Source: Roseomonas populi (GTDB lineage: Bacteria > Pseudomonadota > Alphaproteobacteria > Acetobacterales > Acetobacteraceae). Taken from it: a stretch of 64,000 nucleotides of DNA. The notes below the pieces were generated by a model. That model saw nothing but the letters and a program-made list of their open reading frames with translations, was not told the origin of the DNA and searched no databases. Shown in pieces: positions 1 to 8,221 of the stretch (position 1 is its first letter; every line of letters starts with the position of its first letter). The translations under genes were made by a program, and so were the position numbers. Where the stretch lies: positions 1 to 64,000 of the forward strand of contig NZ_JANJOU010000008.1 in NCBI RefSeq assembly GCF_024594815.1, written 5' to 3'.

Positions 1-147
1 GACGGCCGAGCTCGCCCCGTTGATCGTCTCGATCAGCCCCGCGCCCGCCGGCAGCTCCCCCTTCGCAAAAACCTGCCCGAACGTCGCAACGCCACCAGCC
101 AACTTACCCTGACCAGCATTCTCGTAAAAAAAACTAGTAAGCTTCAT
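1..147 (-). CDS. N-terminus of an unrecognised protein (cut by window edge)
   Basis: Forty-nine codons are open from an ATG at 147 to the left edge. A GAGGGG ribosome-binding site lies about 10 bases upstream. The protein starts MKLTSFFYENAG and contains the phrase FGQVFAKGELPAG. No signal peptide is visible. The FGQVF-x-x-G-[ED]-[LIV]-P-x-G pattern resembles, from memory, the start of RIFT-barrel-like surface or carbohydrate-active proteins, but too little is present to assign a family. The gene is less GC-rich than its neighbours. The presence of a start codon and ribosome-binding site makes a real gene likely; its function is not known. Confidence 0.5.
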   Translation of the reverse strand, partial: MKLTSFFYENAGQGKLAGGVATFGQVFAKGELPAGAGLIETINGASSAV

Positions 148-831
148 TAAATAGAACCCCTCGTCGTCTAACACCGCTGTGTGAGATTGAATCTTCTGAA
201 GATCGCGGTGGGATACGCCAGAATCTGTCAGAAAATTTTACGTTCTTTGGCCTCCGTTGTTGATGAAGATGCTCTATTGCACCTGCACAGTTCCATCAAT
301 ACTGCTTTTTGATAGCGATCCTTCAGGATCGCCGCGCGATTTCTTGTGGGATTCTATTCTCTTCTCACAGATTTCGGCACGATATCGGAACGTGACTGCC
401 GCGCCGGATCTCGCCGTAGGGTTTCCCCGCACGGAATGAGTGCGCCCGGGATCGGGGCTGGCGGTGCGAGCACCACGCGCCGCTTCTGGCTCCCAAGGAC
501 CGGATTGTGCTGCCGGGAAGGGTTGCGGGCAGAGTGAGAGCGCCGGCAGAGCCTCGTACGCCTCGAGGCCAATGCCTGCGGCCCTGCGCGAGAGCCCACC
601 CGCTACAAGCCGAGGCGGGGTGCTGCTGCTCTCGAATCCCTTTTTTCAGCCGACGACAGGGTCGCCCAAACTCCGAGAGCGAGTGCCGCCCTTGGCATGG
701 CTATCGGCTGGCAGGATGGCCGCGGCGGAAACCTGCTGTTTGGAAGCGGAGACGCGACGGATAGAGGCGCAGGAGGGCCGGGAACCGTGCGTCCCCGACC
801 CTCCCCCAAGCCATGCTGTCGCTGCGTGGCC
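148..831. other. Long AT-richer intergenic region
   Basis: About 680 bases without a convincing gene. The first 280 bases are clearly AT-richer than the rest of the window and probably carry the promoter of the minus-strand gene ending at the left edge. Small inverted repeats occur: an ATCTTC-T-GAAGAT palindrome at 191-203 and a hairpin at 315-332. The short frames across 350-830 overlap in several frames, lack ribosome-binding sites and resemble random GC-rich reading. I see no tRNA and no mobile-element end. Confidence 0.5.
315..332. repeat. Perfect hairpin in the left intergenic region
   Basis: GCGATCC and GGATCGC form a 7-bp perfect stem around a TTCA loop. Neither strand has a clear T-run directly after the stem, so it is a poor intrinsic terminator. 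It could be a transcript-end structure or a regulatory hairpin upstream of the leftmost gene. Confidence 0.3.
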
Positions 832-1533
832 TCAGGCCGTCGGGTTGTTCCGGCGGCGGCGGATGTAGCCCAGGCCGAGCAGGCCGGCACCGAAGAGCGC
901 CAGCGAGGTGGGCTCCGGCACCGCGACCTGCAGGACGGACGGGCTGCCATTCTGGCGGCTGTAGTACAGCGTGTAGTTGCCGGCCGCGAGATTGCTGAAG
1001 GTATCCGTCACGACGTTGGTCGGGCCGCTGACGCCGCCGACGCGGACACCGTCCCGGTACAGGCTGATGCCGTCGTCATGCGTGATCGTCATGCTCGTGC
1101 CGGCAACGAGGTTGCCCAGCGCGATGGTGTAGTAGGACCCGTAGCCGAAGTTGGCCACGCTGCCGCTGGACTTGAGGAAGCGGTTCTCGTTCCTGAAGTC
1201 GGCGACCTGGGTGCCCTGATAGGTCACCGTGCCGGTGCCCGAGTAGTTCGTGACGTTGCCCGCGGTGAAGCCGAAGGTGCTGTTCAGGTCGCCCGGGGGG
1301 TTGGAGGGACCGTTCTGCGCCGCCGTGTTGCTGAAGTTCAGGTTGCCCGTGTAGGTGAAAGAGGCCGAGGCGGTCGATCCGCTGAAGGCCGGCGCCGTGT
1401 TGGTCGTGTCGAAGCCGTTGCCGTTGGTCAGGCCGGTGATGACGGAGATCGCGTAGGACGCCGCGTGGGCGCTACCGGCGCCGAGCAGGGCCAGCGTGGT
1501 GCCGGCGAGCAGTGCCACCTTGAACGAACGCAT
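832..1533 (-). CDS. PEP-CTERM sorting-domain protein
   Basis: Exported protein of 233 residues. The signal peptide covers about residues 1-24 (MRSFKVALLAG..., cleavage near AHA-A). A Gly/Ser/Thr/Asn-rich beta-type middle follows. The C-terminus is a classic PEP-CTERM tripartite signal: VPEP at 205-208, a hydrophobic helix rich in Leu and Gly, then four arginines. In this family the tail is recognised by an exosortase at the inner membrane, and the protein is released into the exopolysaccharide or biofilm matrix. The ATG at 1533 is chosen because it starts the signal peptide and has a GGGAGAG site upstream; an open frame further upstream lacks these. A sigma-54-like promoter lies 43-58 bases upstream. 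No exosortase gene is in the window. Confidence 0.88.
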   Translation of the reverse strand: MRSFKVALLAGTTLALLGAGSAHAASYAISVITGLTNGNGFDTTNTAPAFSGSTASASFTYTGNLNFSNTAAQNGPSNPPGDLNSTFGFTAGNVTNYSGTGTVTYQGTQVADFRNENRFLKSSGSVANFGYGSYYTIALGNLVAGTSMTITHDDGISLYRDGVRVGGVSGPTNVVTDTFSNLAAGNYTLYYSRQNGSPSVLQVAVPEPTSLALFGAGLLGLGYIRRRRNNPTA

Positions 1534-1575
1534 AGTAAGTCTCTCCCTGTGTTCGATGTGAACGGCGGTAAGAGG

Positions 1576-1591
1576 GCAAGCATCATGCCAA
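1576..1591 (-). promoter_or_regulatory. Candidate sigma-54 (-24/-12) promoter of the PEP-CTERM gene
   Basis: Read on the minus strand the site is TTGGCATGATGCTTGC. It matches the RpoN consensus YTGGCACG-N4-TTGCW with one change in the -24 box (T for C), the invariant GG and GC dinucleotides present, and the required 12-base register between them. The expected transcription start falls near 1564, giving a leader of about 31 bases that contains the GGGAGAG ribosome-binding site. An imperfect inverted repeat (ACGACA-atc-TGTTGT on the minus strand, 1611-1625) lies further upstream and could be an activator site, although it is closer than usual for an enhancer-binding protein. Confidence 0.55.
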
Positions 1592-1824
1592 GGTATTTCT
1601 GCTATACATAACAACAGATTGTCGTGTCGCTCCGGGCTCGTTAATGCGTCGTCGTAAGAAGTGCTGACAGCCGGGCCTTCAGGCCCCGGCCTGCCCGTCC
1701 AGGCGGTCTTCAGGGACGGATGACGAAGGTAGGCGGCACGCAGGAGGCCGACGCCGCGGCCCTGCAAGGCCCCGGTCTCCCGGCTGCTGTTTCCTGGGCC
1801 TCAGGCCGCGATGCCGCCTGCCTC

Positions 1825-2277
1825 TCACGCCTCCCGGAACCGGCCGGGCTCCTCGATACCGAGGTCGGCGCCCTTCGCGTCGAAGGCTGCGTCGTAGATC
1901 TGCGCCAGGCGACCTTTCGGCGCTCCTTCGTTCTTCTGCTCCCCATTCCTCGGCTCGCCGAGCAACTCCGGCAGGGCGAAGACGTCGGCCTCCACGGCGA
2001 CAGCCAGCAGGTGGGATGCCTGCGCCGCCAGGCCCGCGGAATGCATCGTTTCCACCGCGAGCTTTGCCTCGGCAATGGCGAGCTGGCGCTCGAGTTCCAC
2101 GACCTGCCGTTCCAGGCGATCGGCCCGCAGCGCCTGCTCGCCGGCGGCCGCCTGCGCTTCCTCCATCCTCGCGGCTATGGCGAGGACCGCCTCGTCCAGA
2201 CGGTCGAGGGGAAGGCGGGCGAGAGCCATGTGAGCATCCTTCGTGGATGGCGTCGCCGCAGCCTCATGCTCGGACAT
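1825..2277 (-). CDS. Coiled-coil hypothetical protein
   Basis: A 150-residue protein with no recognised domain. The ATG at 2277 is set by a strong AGGAGG six bases upstream. Residues about 20-80 are a heptad-like Leu/Ala/Glu/Arg-rich helix (LERQVVELERQLAIAEAKLA) predicted to form a coiled coil. The C-terminal third is less regular and ends in charged, Gly-containing sequence. There is no signal peptide or membrane segment, so it is probably cytoplasmic. It lies alone on the minus strand, about 200 bases downstream of the SH3-type lipoprotein gene. A structural or scaffolding role is only a guess. Confidence 0.65.
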   Translation of the reverse strand: MSEHEAAATPSTKDAHMALARLPLDRLDEAVLAIAARMEEAQAAAGEQALRADRLERQVVELERQLAIAEAKLAVETMHSAGLAAQASHLLAVAVEADVFALPELLGEPRNGEQKNEGAPKGRLAQIYDAAFDAKGADLGIEEPGRFREA

Positions 2278-2474
2278 CGGAACCTCCTGGAGAAGATCGG
2301 CGCCAGCCATAATGCGATCCGGCCATGTGGGGAAACGCCGGAGGCGCTGCCCGTGCGGATCGGTGCCGCGCCCCCGTGCCCATCGTTCCGGGCGGAAACG
2401 CCTTGCGGGGGGCTCACGGCCGGCCAGCACGCACGCGCCGGCCGGCGCAGCGTCACTCCACCCCGCCCGGCCTC

Positions 2475-3227
2475 CTATCGCTCGAGCATCGAGCCATGGA
2501 TCCACCCCACCGGCTCGGTCTCGCCAACCTGGTACCAGCCACCCGGCGCCTCCGCGAAGACCCGCAGCCTCGTCCCTCTCGGCACCACGCGCAGGACCGC
2601 ACCGCCGCCGGCCGGGTTGCTCCGGAGGTTGACCGGATGGGCCGAGGTCGTCGTGACGGACCCCTGCGCGGGCAGGCTCCCGGCAGGCGGAGCCGGCAGG
2701 GCCGGGGGTGGGGCCGGCTCTGCCGTGGCCGGTGCCGGCGGCCGTGGAGGCGCCGCAGGGGCCGGCGCCGAAGCCGAGGTGTCCGGCACGGGCGGCAGGG
2801 GCAGGACGGAACGCGCGGAGGTCGGCCCGCCGCCATCGAAGCAACGGGTGTTCGTCTCCACATAGGTCCGGGTGGCCTCCGCGCTGCCGGCGGCGACGAA
2901 CTGCTCGATCCGCTCCCCGCCCGCGCTGACGACCGAGACGAAGGGCAGGAACGGATCCTCCATCGCCCCGGTGAGGTTCACCTGGCCGCAGACCGCATAG
3001 CCGCCCAGGGCCTGCCGGTGGACGATCACGCCCCTGAACCTGGCGGCCGGCGTGATGTTGCGGGCCGTCGAGCGCAACCGCTCCTCGGCCGCCTTGCGCG
3101 CAGCCCCGGCTTCCGCCTCCAGGCGCGCCGCCTGCTCGGCCTGGACGCGCTTCCTCTTGGTCTCCGCGTCGTCGCAGGCCGCCGTGAGCACGGTCATCAA
3201 CAAGGACGCGACAAGCCTGAGGCGCAT
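2475..3227 (-). CDS. SH3-type lipoprotein
   Basis: A 250-residue predicted lipoprotein. The signal peptide ends in a lipobox LTAAC with Cys18 as the likely lipidated residue; the Asp at +2 suggests inner-membrane retention by the enterobacterial rule, which may not apply here. A charged helix follows (about 20-55), then a small domain with two cysteines (YAVCGQVNL and TNTRCFDGG). Next comes a Pro/Ala-rich linker (about 145-185) and a C-terminal bacterial SH3-like domain (about 190-250, VNLRSNPAGGG...GWIHGSML). Such SH3 domains often bind peptidoglycan or mediate protein contacts. The ATG at 3227 begins the lipoprotein signal; open sequence upstream does not look coding. Confidence 0.8.
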   Translation of the reverse strand: MRLRLVASLLMTVLTAACDDAETKRKRVQAEQAARLEAEAGAARKAAEERLRSTARNITPAARFRGVIVHRQALGGYAVCGQVNLTGAMEDPFLPFVSVVSAGGERIEQFVAAGSAEATRTYVETNTRCFDGGGPTSARSVLPLPPVPDTSASAPAPAAPPRPPAPATAEPAPPPALPAPPAGSLPAQGSVTTTSAHPVNLRSNPAGGGAVLRVVPRGTRLRVFAEAPGGWYQVGETEPVGWIHGSMLER

Positions 3228-3360
3228 GCATCTGCCTTTCGAGGTGGTGGCCGTGAACCGGCACCAGAAATACGGCGAGTTGTGGTCACGGGGCCCTGAT
3301 CCCCAAAGCCGGGCTGGTCTACCAGGGCAGACAAGACGACGAAGAAGACGGGGATTCGCT

Positions 3361-4251
3361 GTGTCCATGTTCTCGCGTGCCGCACCGGTGGGCGCCGCCG
3401 GCGGCATTGCCATGATGCTGCTCGGCGTCCTGCTCTTCGCCGTCAACGACACGCTCGGGAAGTGGCTGGTCGGCGCCTATGCGGTGGGCCAGCTGATGCT
3501 GGTGCGCAGCATCTCCGGGCTGCTGGCCATGGCGCCCTTCATCCGCCGCGCGGGCCGTGGCGCCTTCCGCCGCGCGCCGCGCCCGGGGCTGCAGCTGCTG
3601 CGCGTGGTCTTCTCCACGCTCGAGGGTTCGCTGTTCTTCTGGGCGCTGACGGACCTGCCAATGGCCGAGGTCATGGCCTACTACATGGCCGGGCCGATCT
3701 ACGTGACCGCCCTCTCCCCTTTCCTGCTGGGAGAGAAGGTGGGCTGGCGCCGCTGGACGGCGGTGGCGGTGGGCTTCTGCGGCGTGGTGCTGGCGCTCCA
3801 CCCCTCGCCGGGATCCCTCTCCTTCGGCGCCCTCTGCGCCCTGGCCGGAAGCTTCAGCTACGCCCTCTTCCTCATCGCCACCCGCAAGCTGGCGGGCACC
3901 CCGGGCACGGTGCTGATGACGGCCCAGCTCATCGCCGCCCTCGCCTTCGGCGCGACCCTCGTGCTGATCCAGGGCTGGACGCCGCCCGGCACGCTGGACC
4001 TCGCGCTGATGCTGCTGCTCGGCATCGGCTCCCTCTGCGGCAACCTCTGCGTCAATCAGGCCCTGAGGATGGCGCCGGCTTCCGTCGTCGTGCCCTACCA
4101 GTACACGCTGCTCCTCTGGGGCATGCTCTTCGGCTATCTCTTCTTCGGCGAGGTGATGGGGCCGCTCCCCCTGATCGGGGCCGGCATCATCGTCGGCGCA
4201 GGCCTCTTCATCTTCCTGCGGGAGCAGCAGCTGCGCCGGCAGGGCGGCTGA
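3361..4251 (+). CDS. EamA/DMT-family transporter
   Basis: Inner-membrane protein of about 296 residues with some ten hydrophobic segments arranged as two EamA repeats (roughly residues 14-140 and 150-290). Charged turns at FLLGEKVGWRRW and LFFGEVMG are typical of the drug/metabolite transporter superfamily, which exports or imports small metabolites. The first repeat begins MMLLGVLLFAVNDTLGKWLVG, a common DMT opening. The GTG at 3361 has GGGGA six bases upstream; the ATG at 3367 is the alternative and would remove two residues. It is followed 38 bases later by an SDR gene on the same strand. The substrate cannot be predicted. Confidence 0.85.
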   Translation: MSMFSRAAPVGAAGGIAMMLLGVLLFAVNDTLGKWLVGAYAVGQLMLVRSISGLLAMAPFIRRAGRGAFRRAPRPGLQLLRVVFSTLEGSLFFWALTDLPMAEVMAYYMAGPIYVTALSPFLLGEKVGWRRWTAVAVGFCGVVLALHPSPGSLSFGALCALAGSFSYALFLIATRKLAGTPGTVLMTAQLIAALAFGATLVLIQGWTPPGTLDLALMLLLGIGSLCGNLCVNQALRMAPASVVVPYQYTLLLWGMLFGYLFFGEVMGPLPLIGAGIIVGAGLFIFLREQQLRRQGG

Positions 4252-4289
4252 CGCGCGGGAATGCCGTCCATTGATCGGGAGGGTCCGCC

Positions 4290-5123
4290 ATGGCGGCCGC
4301 TGACTACTTCGAATCCCTCTTCTCCCTCGCCGGCAAGACGGCGCTGGTGACGGGCGGCGGCACGGGGATCGGCCGCATCATCGCGGAGGCGCTGGTCCGG
4401 GCCGGGGCGGAGGTGCTGATCGCCTCGCGCAAGGGAGAGGTCTGCGCCGCGGTGGCCGAGGAGCTGAATGCGCTCGGGGCGCCCGGGCGCGCCGAGGGCA
4501 TGGCCGGGGACGTAGGAACCGAGGCGGGCGTGCAGGCCCTGGCCGCCGCGACGAGGGAGCGGGTGGCGCGGCTGGACATCCTCGTGAACAACGCGGGCCG
4601 GAGCTGGGGGGCGCCGATGGGGCAGTTTCCCTTCAAGGCCTGGGACACCGTGATGTCCGTCAACGTCGCCGGCCTGTTCAGCCTCACCCAGGCGCTCCTG
4701 CCGATGCTGACCGACGCGGCGACGGCGGACGACCCGGCGCGGATCATCAATCTCGGGTCTGTCATGGGCTCGCAGCCCATGGGGAACCGCGCCTACTCCT
4801 ACGCCGCCTCCAAGGCCGCCGTGCACCACCTCACCCGCATCCTGGCCCAGGAGCTGGTCGAGAGGCACATCACGGTGAACGCCTTCGCCCCCGGCCCTTT
4901 CGAGACCCGCATGATGGCCTTCGCGACCGCCGACGCGGCGGCGCGCGCGCGCACGGAAGCCGGCGTTCCCATGCGGCGGCTCGGGCGGGCGGAGGACATT
5001 GCGGCGGCGCTGCTTTTCCTCTGCGGGAGGGGCGGCTCCTACACGACCGGGGCAATCCTGCCCATCGACGGCGGCAAGCATGTCATGACAGGACATCGCT
5101 ACTACCTCGACGACGAGGGCTGA
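4290..5123 (+). CDS. SDR family oxidoreductase
   Basis: Classical short-chain dehydrogenase of 277 residues. The dinucleotide-binding motif TGGGTGIG is at 21-28, NNAG at 100-103, and the catalytic residues are Ser157 and YAASK with Tyr171 and Lys175. An Arg (ASRKGE) after the second strand suggests NADP(H) rather than NAD(H), by family rule. The C-terminal PIDGG motif is followed by an extended tail ending YYLDDEG. A GGGAGGG site precedes the ATG. It follows the EamA transporter gene with a 38-base gap and may be cotranscribed. Substrate unknown; 3-oxoacyl or polyol-type substrates are common in this family. Confidence 0.9.
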   Translation: MAAADYFESLFSLAGKTALVTGGGTGIGRIIAEALVRAGAEVLIASRKGEVCAAVAEELNALGAPGRAEGMAGDVGTEAGVQALAAATRERVARLDILVNNAGRSWGAPMGQFPFKAWDTVMSVNVAGLFSLTQALLPMLTDAATADDPARIINLGSVMGSQPMGNRAYSYAASKAAVHHLTRILAQELVERHITVNAFAPGPFETRMMAFATADAAARARTEAGVPMRRLGRAEDIAAALLFLCGRGGSYTTGAILPIDGGKHVMTGHRYYLDDEG

Positions 5124-5189
5124 GGCTTCGGGGGGCTCCGGCCACCCGGTGCCGCTGCCCCGCCGAACCCTTGAAACCGAAGGCGCCAA

Positions 5190-5723
5190 ATGGCACTTCT
5201 TGGTGCGACAGATGGCGCCACCCTCATGACCCAGACCACCCTCCCCTCGCCCGCCCAGCCTTCCGTCGGTGCTCTTCTCGATCGCACCGCGGCCCTTCTC
5301 GGCGGCGCCAAGCTCCTGAAGAGCGCCCCGCAGAGCCCGGTCGAGATCCATCACCTGCTGGTCAACGGGCTTCCGAAGGCCTCGCTGAACCACATGATCC
5401 GGCACGTGAAGGTCCTCCGGCTGGCCGACATCCACCACGCCATCGGCATCAGCGTCCGGACCGGCCAGCGCGCGCGCGGCGCGACGGCCGCCCAGGAAAG
5501 GAAGCCGCTGACGAAGGAGCAGAGCGGCCGCACCTGGGAATTCGCCGAGGTGCTGGCGGCGGCCACGGAGGTCTTCGGATCGCAGGAGGCTGCGGAAACC
5601 TGGATGCAGCGCCCGGCCATGGGCCTCAACCACGAGCGCCCGATCGACCTCCTGGCGACCCCGGCCGGCACGGCGATGGTCAAGAACTTCCTCACCCGCC
5701 TGGAATACGGCGTCTATACGTGA
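5190..5723 (+). CDS. Xre/MbcA/ParS-family antitoxin
   Basis: A 177-residue antitoxin of the DUF2384 (MbcA/ParS/Xre C-terminal) type. The N-terminal half carries a helix-turn-helix-like region. The C-terminal half has the typical toxin-binding block (FGSQEAAETWMQRPAMGLNHERPIDLL...). Its stop codon overlaps the GTG start of the RES-domain toxin (GTGA at 5720-5723), the usual coupling in RES-Xre modules. These antitoxins bind the toxin and autorepress the operon. The ATG at 5190 has GAAGGCG upstream; an ATG at 5226 is an alternative start and would shorten the protein by 12 residues. Confidence 0.88.
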   Translation: MALLGATDGATLMTQTTLPSPAQPSVGALLDRTAALLGGAKLLKSAPQSPVEIHHLLVNGLPKASLNHMIRHVKVLRLADIHHAIGISVRTGQRARGATAAQERKPLTKEQSGRTWEFAEVLAAATEVFGSQEAAETWMQRPAMGLNHERPIDLLATPAGTAMVKNFLTRLEYGVYT

Positions 5724-6298
5724 TTGCCCTGCCCCCTCATCTGGGTGGCACGGAGTTCATCGCGTGGCGGCTCGACCAGGCCCGGTACGCGGAGGGCTGG
5801 GACAGCGGCGAGGGCGCCTATCGCGGCGGCGGCCGCTGGAACTCGCCCGGGCGCCGCGTGGTCTACGCCTCCCTCGATGCCGCCACCGCCATCCTCGAGG
5901 TCGCGGTCCACAAGGGTTTCGACACGCTCGACCTCCTGCCGCACGTCCTGACCTCCCTCGTCATCCCGGATCCGTCCGGGATCTTCGTCGTCCAGCCATC
6001 GGAAATTCCCGATCCGGCCTGGCTACACCCCCGCTACTCGGACCCGGCCCAGACCGCCTTCGGGGATTCGGTCCTCGATCAACATCCCCTGGTGCTGATC
6101 CCGAGCGCGGTATCGACGGCCAGCTGGAACCTCCTCATCGCACCGGACCGAGCAGCGGGCCGCTACACCCGCCGCTCGCAGGCGCCCTTCAGCCTGGACC
6201 CGCGGCTGGTCCCACCCTCTCCGCCGGCCCCCGATGTCGCTGCCCCCCGGCCGGCGCGGCGGCGCCCCCGGCCCCGGGGGCCTTCTGCCTCGCGGTGA
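5720..6298 (+). CDS. RES-domain toxin (NAD+-degrading family)
   Basis: A 192-residue RES-domain protein starting at a GTG that overlaps the antitoxin stop. Members of this family deplete NAD+ and stop growth. Conserved RES residues are visible: Arg17 (FIAWRL), the GGRWN block with Arg39, Tyr49, Glu60 (AAILEVAVH-type helix) and a downstream Ser in STASWNLL. Unusually, the C-terminus is extended by a low-complexity Pro/Arg tail (about residues 155-192, PPSPPAPDVAAPRPARRRP) not typical of RES toxins; a late frameshift past the domain could explain it. The Xre/RES pairing makes the assignment firm. Confidence 0.88.
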   Translation: MIALPPHLGGTEFIAWRLDQARYAEGWDSGEGAYRGGGRWNSPGRRVVYASLDAATAILEVAVHKGFDTLDLLPHVLTSLVIPDPSGIFVVQPSEIPDPAWLHPRYSDPAQTAFGDSVLDQHPLVLIPSAVSTASWNLLIAPDRAAGRYTRRSQAPFSLDPRLVPPSPPAPDVAAPRPARRRPRPRGPSASR

Positions 6299-6334
6299 GC
6301 CGAGAGCGATCGCCGCAGCGGGCCAGGGCAGCCC

Positions 6335-7318
6335 TCAGAGCGCGATCCGGGCCTCGCGGACCAGGGCGGACCACCGCTCGGCCTCGGCGGCCACGAAGGT
6401 GGCGAACTCCTCCGGCGTCTCCCGCCGGCTGCGGGCGCCAAGCGCCGTGAAGCGCTCCCGGATCGTCTCCTCGGCCAGCGCCTCGGTCAGCTCGGCGTTG
6501 AGGCGCGCCACGATGTCGCGCGGCGTGCCGGCGGGCGCGAAGACGCCCTGCCACTCCTCGCTCCGGAAGCCCGGCACCAGCTCCGAGATGGCGGTGACGC
6601 CGGGCAATCGCGGAATGGGTTCCTCCCCGCCCTGGGCGATGACGCGCATGCCGTCCTGCCCGTTCAGGGGGATGGCGGTGGTCGCCGTCGCGAAGGTCAT
6701 CGCGATGCGGCCGGACCGTAGGTCGTTCTGCGAGGAGGGGGCGTCGCGGTAGGGCACGTGGTTGATCCGCACGTCCGCCATGCGGTTCAGCATCTCCAGC
6801 GCCAGGTGCTGGGAGGAGCCGACGCCGGTGCTGGAGCAGTCCAGCTCGCCCGGCTTCGCGCGCGCCAGGTCCAAGAGCTCCTTCAGGGAGCGCGCCTGGA
6901 CCGAGGGCCCGAGCAGAATGACGTTCGGGATCGTCGCCACGCGCGCCACCGGCCGGAAGTCCTGCCGGATGTTGTAGGGCAGCTGCATGAGCGCGGCGTT
7001 GATGACGAAGCCGCTTCCGTCGTCCAGCAGGGTGTAGCCATCGGGTGTGGAGCGGGCGACGAAGGCCGCCCCGATCGTCCCGCCCGCGCCCGGCCGGTTC
7101 TCGATGACCACCGGCTGCCCCAGGCGCTGGCCGAGGCGCGGCATGACGATGCGGGCGAGCGTGTCCACCGCCCCGCCCGCGCCGTAGCTCACGGTCACCC
7201 GCAGCGGCCGGTCCGGGTAGGTGCCCTGCGCCCGGACACCGCGGGCGGCGCAGGCCGCCAGCCCGCTTGCCAGCAGCAGGCCGCGGCGGGTGGGCCAGTG
7301 ATCCCTCTCGCTCGTCAT
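6335..7318 (-). CDS. Bug/TctC-family tripartite tricarboxylate transporter receptor
   Basis: Periplasmic solute-binding protein of 327 residues. An N-terminal twin-arginine-like signal (TRRGLLLASG) ends at about RAQ-G. The mature part begins with the Bug signature YPDRPLRVTVSYGAGG and contains ENRPGAGGTIGA and INHVPYRDA, the usual ligand-loop regions. Bug proteins bind organic acids with high affinity. It is the last gene of a minus-strand operon that runs CitE-like lyase, Bug, CoA-transferase, amidohydrolase, Bug; the gap to the amidohydrolase is 27 bases. No TctA or TctB gene is nearby. Confidence 0.9.
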   Translation of the reverse strand: MTSERDHWPTRRGLLLASGLAACAARGVRAQGTYPDRPLRVTVSYGAGGAVDTLARIVMPRLGQRLGQPVVIENRPGAGGTIGAAFVARSTPDGYTLLDDGSGFVINAALMQLPYNIRQDFRPVARVATIPNVILLGPSVQARSLKELLDLARAKPGELDCSSTGVGSSQHLALEMLNRMADVRINHVPYRDAPSSQNDLRSGRIAMTFATATTAIPLNGQDGMRVIAQGGEEPIPRLPGVTAISELVPGFRSEEWQGVFAPAGTPRDIVARLNAELTEALAEETIRERFTALGARSRRETPEEFATFVAAEAERWSALVREARIAL

Positions 7319-7345
7319 CGCTTTTCCTCCCTGGGGCGCGCAGTG

Positions 7346-8221
7346 CTATCCGAAGCCGTACAGGATGGCGGGGTTGTCCCGCAGCACCCGGCGGCGGGCC
7401 GCCTCGTCGGGCAGCCAGTCCAGCAGCAGGTCGAGCAGGCCGGCATCGTCGGGCTTGTGCCGCTCCGTCACGTGCGGCCAGTCGCTGCCCCAGACCGTGC
7501 GTTCCGGCGCGAGGTGCGCGAGACCCCGGGCGACCTCCGCCATGTCGGGGTAGTCCGGCCCACCCTCGATGGAATCGAGATAGGCCCCGGAGAGCTTCAC
7601 CCAGACATCGCCGCGCCCCAGCAGCCTCTCCAGCACCCTGAAAGCCGGATGCCCGGTGCCGCCCGGTGGCGGGATGCGGCCGAGGTGGTCGAACACGATT
7701 GGGCAGGCCAGGCGCTCCAGCAACGATGCGTTCCCGGCGATCTGATCCGCGGACATGTTGATCTGCGCGTGCCAGCCCATGGCACGGATGCGCTCCGCCA
7801 TCGGCTCGATCATGTCGATCGTCGTCACGGTGTCGGCCGGCTTCCAAACGCTGAAGCGCAGGCCGCGGATGCCGCCCGCGTCCAGGCGCCGCAGCTCCGC
7901 CTCGGTGGCGTCCGGGTGCAGCACGGCAATTCCGCGCGCGCCCGGCCCCAGCGCCGCCACGGCGGCGAGCGTGCCGGCATTGTCCGTGCCGAAGGCCTTG
8001 GGCTGGACGACCACTGCGCGCTGGGTGCCCAGCCGCCGTTGCAGGGCCTTGTAGTCCTCCGGTCCCATGCCGCGGAAGGGCGCCGCATCCGTCCCGGGCG
8101 GCAGGAATGCCGGATCGACGACGTGGATGTGGCTGTCGCAGGCGCCTTCCGGCATCGGAAGGCGCGGCGGGCGAGTGCCCGAGGAGTTGGGCACGGGCCC
8201 TCCGCCGTCCGCCTTGCTCAC
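7346..8221 (-). CDS. Amidohydrolase-family lactonase/hydrolase (LigI-like)
   Basis: TIM-barrel hydrolase of 291 residues related to 2-pyrone-4,6-dicarboxylate hydrolase and similar lactonases. The barrel starts at DSHIHV with the HxH pair at 31-33. VFDHLGR lies mid-protein, and WGSDWPH near 244-250 carries the catalytic Asp. The GTG at 8221 overlaps the stop of the upstream CoA-transferase gene (GTGA), implying translational coupling; an ATG 22 codons later is the alternative start. Sitting between a CoA-transferase and a Bug receptor, it probably opens a cyclic intermediate of the same catabolic route. The substrate is not known. Confidence 0.87.
   Translation of the reverse strand: MSKADGGGPVPNSSGTRPPRLPMPEGACDSHIHVVDPAFLPPGTDAAPFRGMGPEDYKALQRRLGTQRAVVVQPKAFGTDNAGTLAAVAALGPGARGIAVLHPDATEAELRRLDAGGIRGLRFSVWKPADTVTTIDMIEPMAERIRAMGWHAQINMSADQIAGNASLLERLACPIVFDHLGRIPPPGGTGHPAFRVLERLLGRGDVWVKLSGAYLDSIEGGPDYPDMAEVARGLAHLAPERTVWGSDWPHVTERHKPDDAGLLDLLLDWLPDEAARRRVLRDNPAILYGFG

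Noticed and set aside
148-831. Short open frames in the AT-richer left gap as genes
   Set aside because: They overlap each other in several frames, lack ribosome-binding sites and resemble no protein.
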